Below, one piece after another: positions 59,131 to 64,000 of a stretch of 64,000 bases of DNA (its first letter is position 1; the number at the start of each line of letters is the position of its first letter). This stretch comes from Anaerolineaceae bacterium (lineage in GTDB: Bacteria > Chloroflexota > Anaerolineae > Aggregatilineales > Phototrophicaceae): positions 1 to 64,000 of the forward strand of contig JACKCF010000001.1 of the NCBI GenBank assembly GCA_020634165.1. The letters run 5' to 3'. The position numbers and the translations under genes were made by a program. The notes under the pieces were generated by a model. It ran no database searches. It was not told where the DNA came from and saw only the letters and a list, made by a program, of their open reading frames with translations.

Positions 59131-62100
59131 CTATAGTGCCAGGGTTGGCGTCGGTGTCGGATTCAAGTCATCGAACGGCAGCGGCGTAAAGGTCGGGTTG
59201 CCTGGAACCAGCGTTGGTACGGTCGGGAAGAACGGCACAGTTGGCACGGGTACCGTCGGCGTCGGCGTTGGCTGTGTGTTCTGGATGGTGACATTGCGTG
59301 TCACATCGATGTAGCCGCCAGTGGTGCTTACCACATGCAGCCGCAGGATGTACTGGCCATTGGCGACTGTGCGCGTATCCCAGGTGCCAAGCTGTGTGCC
59401 CGCACTCGTCACCTGATTGGTGCTCTGTGGCGTGATGTCCACCCAGCTATCCGGGTTGCTGGCGGGCGCATACTGCAACTGATAGTAGTTGAAGTTCGGG
59501 CCGCTGGCGACGCCTGTAATCGTCAGAACGTTCTCGACAGTCTGGCTATTCTGCGGGTTGTTAATCAGGACTGTCGGCAACTGCTCGCCTTGCTGGCAGG
59601 ACGTCGCGGGTGGCTGTTGCAATGGCAGCGGCAGGTTCACCAACTGTGCAAACTGCTGGCCAGCAGCCGTCGTGTTGATCCAGTTGACCACCCACGTGTC
59701 GGCGATGTTGGCAAAGGTCTGCTGTACGACGTATTCACTGCACCACTGGTTGGCCAGCTTGCCCGTCCAACTGTCGATGTTCAGCGTCTGGACCAGACCT
59801 GCGTTCGACTGAGGCGGCAGCATGCCCTGGATCGCAATATCGGTGATGCGCGTCGGGCAGACGGTCGCGCCATCGGCCAGGGTGCCTGTTTCGCGACAGA
59901 CGGTAATCTGAACCACGCCGCCCGGATTGCTGAAGGGCTGCGGCGCACGTCCCTGGATCGCGGCACGCATGACTTCATTGAAGACAGGTGAGGCCGCCGT
60001 AAAGCCCGTGACGCCAACCGTCTGGCTGTTGTCCTGTACGGTGCCCAGCCATATTCCGACGACCGCATTGTGAGTGAAGCCCATCGTCCACAGGTCGCGG
60101 CCATTGTTGCTGGTACCGGTCTTGGCACCCACATAACCGCTGGCCGGAATGCCTGCGTTGACCAGCGTCAGGTTGCTGTTGAGGCCAAACTGCTGCTGAC
60201 GGCTGGCATCATCGCTGAGGATGTTCTGCATCAGGTAGGCCACCTGTGGCGAAATCACCTGAACAGGTTCCGCCTGAACTTCTGGCAGCGGCACCTCAAC
60301 GTTGCCTTCCTGGGTGATGCGCTCGATCACATACAGCGGCCTGTAAACGCCGTTATTGGCGAAGATGCCATAGCCCTTCATCATATCGATGAGGCGGACT
60401 TCGTTAGCACCCAGGGCCGATGCCAGGGACAGCGGGATATCCGGGAAGAACTGGATTTGCATGTTGTTGGCAAAGGTCTCGAAGTTAGCGAGGCCGATGC
60501 GCTCCAGCGTCTTGACCGCCGGAATGTTGATGCTATTTTGCAGGGCGAAGCGCAGCGGCATCGGGCCTTGCGGCGTCGCATTGTTGAAGTTTGTAGGTAT
60601 GTATGGCGGCGCACCCTGGACTGGATACTCGGTGTATACGTCCCACACGATGCTGGCAGGTGTCAGATAGCCCCCATCGGCCATACTGCCACTGATGGCT
60701 GCCGCATAAACAAATGGCTTGATCGAACTGCCCGGCTGCTGCCAACTGCGCGTGTTATCAAACTGGCCGTTGATCGACTCGTCATTGAAATCGGGACTAC
60801 CGACCATTGCTCGGATGGCGCCCGTTTGCGGGTCCGTCACCATGATGGCGCCAGTTTCTACGCCATTGTTGACCAGTTGATCCACTCGGCGCGACAGGGC
60901 ACTTTCTGCCACATCCTGAATGCGTGGGTTAAGCGTGGTGTAGATGGTAAAGCCGCGCTGATACATCACATCAGTCGTGCCGAAGATCGCTTCGATCTGG
61001 GCCTGAACATAGTTGACGAAGTGTGGGTATTGCAGGGTCGCTTCACGCGGGCGATAGGTGCGCGTTTCCATGCGCGCCAGTTCCACTGCGACGTAACCGC
61101 CATAAGTGCCATCGGCATTCGGGCGAATGAGAACCTGCGGCGTGCCATCGACATCAACAGTCGTCTGGTTCGGCAGAATACAGAACTCGACCCCAGGTGC
61201 CGCCCACTGCCCATGCTGGAAGTCCAGACATCCGGCTTCCAGCATCAGGCGCAGGCTGTTGCGGGTCGCGCGTTTGGCTTGCTCCAGGTTGATTACCGGA
61301 TCATTGGCCGCTGGCGAACTAATCAGACCTGCCAGCAAAGCCGCTTCCGCCATATTGACCTCAGACGCAGGCTCGTTGAAATAGAACCGGCTGGCAGCTT
61401 CTACGCCATAGCTCTGGTTGCCGAAGAAAACCTCATTCAGATACAGTTCCAGAATAAAGTTCTTGTCATAGCGGCGGGAAATTTCCATCGCCACCAGGAT
61501 TTCGCGGATTTTACGATCAGCCGTGACTTCAGTCTCTTGCAGGACCAGGTTACGGGCGACCTGCTGCGTGATGGTGCTGGCACCGCTGACGATGTCGGCA
61601 GAGGTGAGGTTATCCAGCAGCGCGCTGACCACGCGGCCAATATCAAAGCCAGGGTCTTCGTAGAACGTGCGATTTTCCGTGCTGACAATTGCGTGAATCA
61701 GGAACGGTGACATCTGATCCAGCGAAATGGCATCACGGGCGCCGCCTTCGCGGCTGTTCAATTCGGCGATCATATCGCCATTGGCATCCATGATGCGCGC
61801 CGTCAGGAATTCCGGCTCGTAGGCGACCAGATCATCAATCGCGGCAATATAGGGGCTGACGGTGTTGTTGTACCACAGCATCACGCCCACGCCAGCAGCA
61901 ATCAGGCCACAGATTGCCAGTGCAACCAGACCACCGACAATCAGGCCGATGGTCCGCATCAGACCCGCCTGACGTTCGGCTTCCAGGTCTTCGTAGATGG
62001 GGCTTTCGCCAATGCCGGCATATTCAGGCGCGATGTCAGCACGGTCGTCATAAGGACGCTCAATGAACTGATCAGACGCTTCATAGCCACTGACCGCTGG

Positions 62101-63378
62101 CGAGACCATCGTTGCGTTGGCATCGACCGGATTCATGTTGGCGATAGTTGGGGCCGCGCTGGCGATTTCATCGCGGTCGAAGCTCGCGCCCACCATTGTA
62201 TAATCTGGGTCGTAGACGGGCTGATTCGGGTTGGGAATCGGTGTGCCGCTGCCACCATACGGGTCGAGCTGGCCTGTGCTGACCTCGCGCGCACCCTGAG
62301 TATCGGGCAGGTAGGGCAGCGATCCGGCCAGTACCTCGTTCGGGTCCAGTTGGCCTGTTTCTGTTGGGGGCGCCCCTAACGTCAGCGGAACCGGCGGCTG
62401 ATCGACCACCCATTGCTGGCTGCCATTGTCATACCGGAACCACTGGCGATTATCCGCGCCGTACTGCCACCACACCTGATCATTATCGAGGATGGCATAA
62501 TTGCTGACGCGCTGTTGTAACTGGTCGTAGGTAATCAGGCCGTTATCGTATTGGCGGCGCAGGCTCATGACGGCCTGCTGTGTTTCTCTGAAACGCTTGG
62601 CCAGTTCAACATCTGCCGGGTTAAGCGGACCCTGGGCAGCAGGCTGAATGGCTACCAGCGGTTCGGTCCCCTGCGGAACAGGGGTATAGCCAGAGGCAAT
62701 ATCGTCGGTCTGCTCTCCCTGGAGTGCCGCAATTTGCTTTTGGTAGAAATCCATGTTGGCGGCGGTTTGCTCGCCGATTTGGCCCTCGTCCTGGGCTTCG
62801 CCTGTCATTTCATCTTGCAACTTGGCGATTTGCTCCGCCATGTAGCTGGCGTTGCTATCGTCCTCAGCGGCTTCTTCGATAGCCTCTGGGCTTACTGCTT
62901 CCATCGACTGGGTGATGACGACTTTTTCAGCACCGGAAAGATCATCGCCGACGGCCTCTACTTCTGAGGTGGCTGTCTGCTGTGCGCCACCTTCCATAGA
63001 CCGTAATGCCATTAATTCCGGCCAGCTAACCATATCTTCTGGGCGTGCCGGGGCTTCTTCGTCCTCAGCCGCTTCCTGCTGATGAACCAGATCAGCGATG
63101 AGGTCCTCTGGCCGCTGCGGTGCGACGTCCGTCACCGGCTTCATTTCAATGGTCTGGCCCTCTTCGTAGATGGTGTCTTCCGGCCTGGGGAGGTGCCAGC
63201 CGCCCTCTTCCTGGGGTTGAGCACCCACTTCCTCTGGCAATGCTGTGACGACACGCCACCCGGCAGATTCTTCGCTGGGTTTGGTGACATCACGCCAGAG
63301 CGTCGGCTTCGACGGCGCGCGCCAACCACCACTGTATTCCGGTTGTTCGTCAGAACTGTTCATAGGACGGTCAGACAT
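59131..63378 (-). CDS. Class A penicillin-binding protein (PBP1a-like) with a long cytoplasmic arm
   Basis: A 1415-residue bifunctional peptidoglycan synthase, about 500 residues longer than usual. Residues 1-470 are acidic, low-complexity cytoplasmic sequence including a short helical part (L-I-T-Y-D-Q-L-Q-Q-R) and a W-rich segment W-W-Q-Y-G-A-D-N-R-Q-W-F-R-Y. The membrane helix is at about 475-503. The GT51 domain has catalytic Glu568 (S-T-E-N-R-T-F-Y-E). The transpeptidase domain has Ser884 (S-S-I-K), S-I-N and K1086-T-G. The C-terminus is a Thr/Pro-rich tail with an Fn3-like domain before it. Start at ATG 63378; a second Met follows 5 codons later. Confidence 0.92.
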   Translation of the reverse strand: MSDRPMNSSDEQPEYSGGWRAPSKPTLWRDVTKPSEESAGWRVVTALPEEVGAQPQEEGGWHLPRPEDTIYEEGQTIEMKPVTDVAPQRPEDLIADLVHQQEAAEDEEAPARPEDMVSWPELMALRSMEGGAQQTATSEVEAVGDDLSGAEKVVITQSMEAVSPEAIEEAAEDDSNASYMAEQIAKLQDEMTGEAQDEGQIGEQTAANMDFYQKQIAALQGEQTDDIASGYTPVPQGTEPLVAIQPAAQGPLNPADVELAKRFRETQQAVMSLRRQYDNGLITYDQLQQRVSNYAILDNDQVWWQYGADNRQWFRYDNGSQQWVVDQPPVPLTLGAPPTETGQLDPNEVLAGSLPYLPDTQGAREVSTGQLDPYGGSGTPIPNPNQPVYDPDYTMVGASFDRDEIASAAPTIANMNPVDANATMVSPAVSGYEASDQFIERPYDDRADIAPEYAGIGESPIYEDLEAERQAGLMRTIGLIVGGLVALAICGLIAAGVGVMLWYNNTVSPYIAAIDDLVAYEPEFLTARIMDANGDMIAELNSREGGARDAISLDQMSPFLIHAIVSTENRTFYEDPGFDIGRVVSALLDNLTSADIVSGASTITQQVARNLVLQETEVTADRKIREILVAMEISRRYDKNFILELYLNEVFFGNQSYGVEAASRFYFNEPASEVNMAEAALLAGLISSPAANDPVINLEQAKRATRNSLRLMLEAGCLDFQHGQWAAPGVEFCILPNQTTVDVDGTPQVLIRPNADGTYGGYVAVELARMETRTYRPREATLQYPHFVNYVQAQIEAIFGTTDVMYQRGFTIYTTLNPRIQDVAESALSRRVDQLVNNGVETGAIMVTDPQTGAIRAMVGSPDFNDESINGQFDNTRSWQQPGSSIKPFVYAAAISGSMADGGYLTPASIVWDVYTEYPVQGAPPYIPTNFNNATPQGPMPLRFALQNSINIPAVKTLERIGLANFETFANNMQIQFFPDIPLSLASALGANEVRLIDMMKGYGIFANNGVYRPLYVIERITQEGNVEVPLPEVQAEPVQVISPQVAYLMQNILSDDASRQQQFGLNSNLTLVNAGIPASGYVGAKTGTSNNGRDLWTMGFTHNAVVGIWLGTVQDNSQTVGVTGFTAASPVFNEVMRAAIQGRAPQPFSNPGGVVQITVCRETGTLADGATVCPTRITDIAIQGMLPPQSNAGLVQTLNIDSWTGKLANQWCSEYVVQQTFANIADTWVVNWINTTAAGQQFAQLVNLPLPLQQPPATSCQQGEQLPTVLINNPQNSQTVENVLTITGVASGPNFNYYQLQYAPASNPDSWVDITPQSTNQVTSAGTQLGTWDTRTVANGQYILRLHVVSTTGGYIDVTRNVTIQNTQPTPTPTVPVPTVPFFPTVPTLVPGNPTFTPLPFDDLNPTPTPTLAL

Positions 63379-63679
63379 GGATGTTATCCCACTTGTGCTG
63401 TGCTGGATGTCGCTGCTGGTACAGGCATTTCGGTAACAAGCATAACGATAACGGACAAACCGATAACATTTGGTTTCATTTTAGTTATTACGCATTGGAT
63501 CACATTATACCCTATTGTGCCAGATTGTGTTCAATCGAGCGAACGTCCTACTTATCGTTTATTCAGTCGGAACTGGCACAGGTTTTTTATGGTCTGTGGC
63601 CGTTGCCCGATGCAGTTTGGTGCTATAGTGCGCATGACGGAATCCACAGCCTGTGTTACCAAATCAAGGAATAGCCATC
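63379..63679. other. 301-base divergent promoter region
   Basis: Lies between the PBP and phosphatase-family genes. It holds the TGC-TATAGT element at 63621-63629 (see next entry) and AT-rich stretches, but no coding frame of weight. Confidence 0.5.
63621..63629 (+). promoter_or_regulatory. Predicted extended -10 promoter of the EEP gene
   Basis: TGC-TATAGT at 63621-63629 with TTGCCC at 63603-63608 and a 15-base spacer. Fits the shape shared by the P450, ppk1 and S51 promoters. Confidence 0.45.
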
Positions 63680-64000
63680 ATGGTTACTGCCCTCAGAATT
63701 GCCACCTTCAACATGGAGAATCTCGACGAAGATAAAGTGCCGCCCAGCGATTATGATGCGCCGCTCTCAGTGCGTATCGCCATCATGCGCCCCCAATTGG
63801 AGCGCCTGAAAGCCGATGTACTCTGTTTGCAGGAGGTCAACGGCCAGGAGCGATCCGGCCAGAAGCGCCAACTGCTCGCGCTTCAGGAGATGATCGCCGG
63901 AACACGCTATGCCAATTATCACATCGCCAGCACTCTGACCTCTCGCGACGAACCGTACAACGAGCGTAATCTGGTCATCCTCAGCCGCTTCCCTATTTTG
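63680..64000 (+). CDS. Endonuclease/exonuclease/phosphatase family protein, 5' part only
   Basis: A gene cut by the right edge of the window. Its first 107 residues show the EEP fold: A-T-F-N-M-E-N-L with the catalytic Asn, then V-L-C-L-Q-E-V-N with the metal-binding Glu (L-Q-E-V) and E-R-N-L-V-I-L-S-R-F. No stop is reached. AAGGA lies 9 bases before the ATG. The family includes nucleases and phosphodiesterases; the C-terminal His and Asp residues are outside the window, so the reaction cannot be assigned. Confidence 0.9.
   Translation, partial: MVTALRIATFNMENLDEDKVPPSDYDAPLSVRIAIMRPQLERLKADVLCLQEVNGQERSGQKRQLLALQEMIAGTRYANYHIASTLTSRDEPYNERNLVILSRFPIL

Noticed and set aside
60070..61710. A 546-codon plus-strand open frame opposite the PBP gene
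   Set aside because: It lies fully antisense to the GT51 and transpeptidase domains, and its translation is His/Arg/Asp-rich with no family resemblance. It is a shadow of the codon pattern of the real gene.
1..64000. A CRISPR array, integrase or transposase
   Set aside because: No regularly spaced direct repeats and no recombinase-type motif were seen in any frame.

Overview
The window reads as chromosomal DNA of a free-living bacterium, most likely a member of the Chloroflexota (Anaerolineae-like). This is inference from gene content. Large single-pass proteins join an acidic cytoplasmic arm to a Thr/Pro-rich linker and TPR or penicillin-binding domains. A coenzyme F420 ligase-like gene sits near a PPOX-type protein. 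MoxR/DUF58/von Willebrand (VWA) genes, many small uncharacterised families and moderate GC with AT-rich accessory islands also fit. No rRNA, tRNA, CRISPR array, integrase or transposase gene was seen. About 63 protein genes are supported; the last one runs off the right edge.

1-12.8 kb: a single-cysteine glutaredoxin-like membrane protein; a minus-strand set made of a HEPN/DUF4145-like gene, a serine hydroxymethyltransferase-like gene and a DUF1152 gene broken by a one-base frameshift; then CofE-like F420 ligase, S51 peptidase, a secreted beta-propeller, a pentapeptide-repeat protein, DinB, dihydroxy-acid dehydratase (ilvD), a PPOX-family protein, Nudix, AhpD-like and a TPR membrane protein. 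12.8-25.8 kb: a 936-residue TPR membrane protein, rsmA/ksgA, an M29 aminopeptidase, an M20 amidohydrolase lacking a usual histidine, a VOC protein, and a membrane-anchored N-acetylmuramoyl-L-alanine amidase followed by a second single-cysteine glutaredoxin-like protein. 25.8-27.7 kb: two FkbM methyltransferases.

27.7-38.5 kb is the most distinctive region. It is a MoxR-DUF58-VWA locus on the minus strand, with three tandem small paralogues (STAS-like in appearance) between MoxR and DUF58. A GxxExxY gene flanked by 25-bp inverted repeats sits between DUF58 and the BatA-like VWA gene. A membrane protein/winged-helix pair with a near-consensus promoter and a palindromic site lies next to it, followed by a second large VWA protein. 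A secreted MTA/SAH-nucleosidase-like protein lies just upstream of MoxR.

38.8-64 kb: alpha/beta hydrolases, a lipoprotein pair, two related membrane proteins, a NDUFA9-like SDR, polyphosphate kinase (ppk1), a TetR-cytochrome P450 pair with a 24-bp palindrome at the P450 promoter, a metallophosphoesterase-DtxR pair, a CPA1 antiporter with a nucleotidyltransferase downstream, an EcsC-like gene with two ClbS/DfsB paralogues, a DUF6210-like gene, a 1415-residue class A penicillin-binding protein and the start of an endonuclease/exonuclease/phosphatase gene. Several intergenic gaps carry copies of one palindromic repeat family, and three terminators share the same stem sequence.
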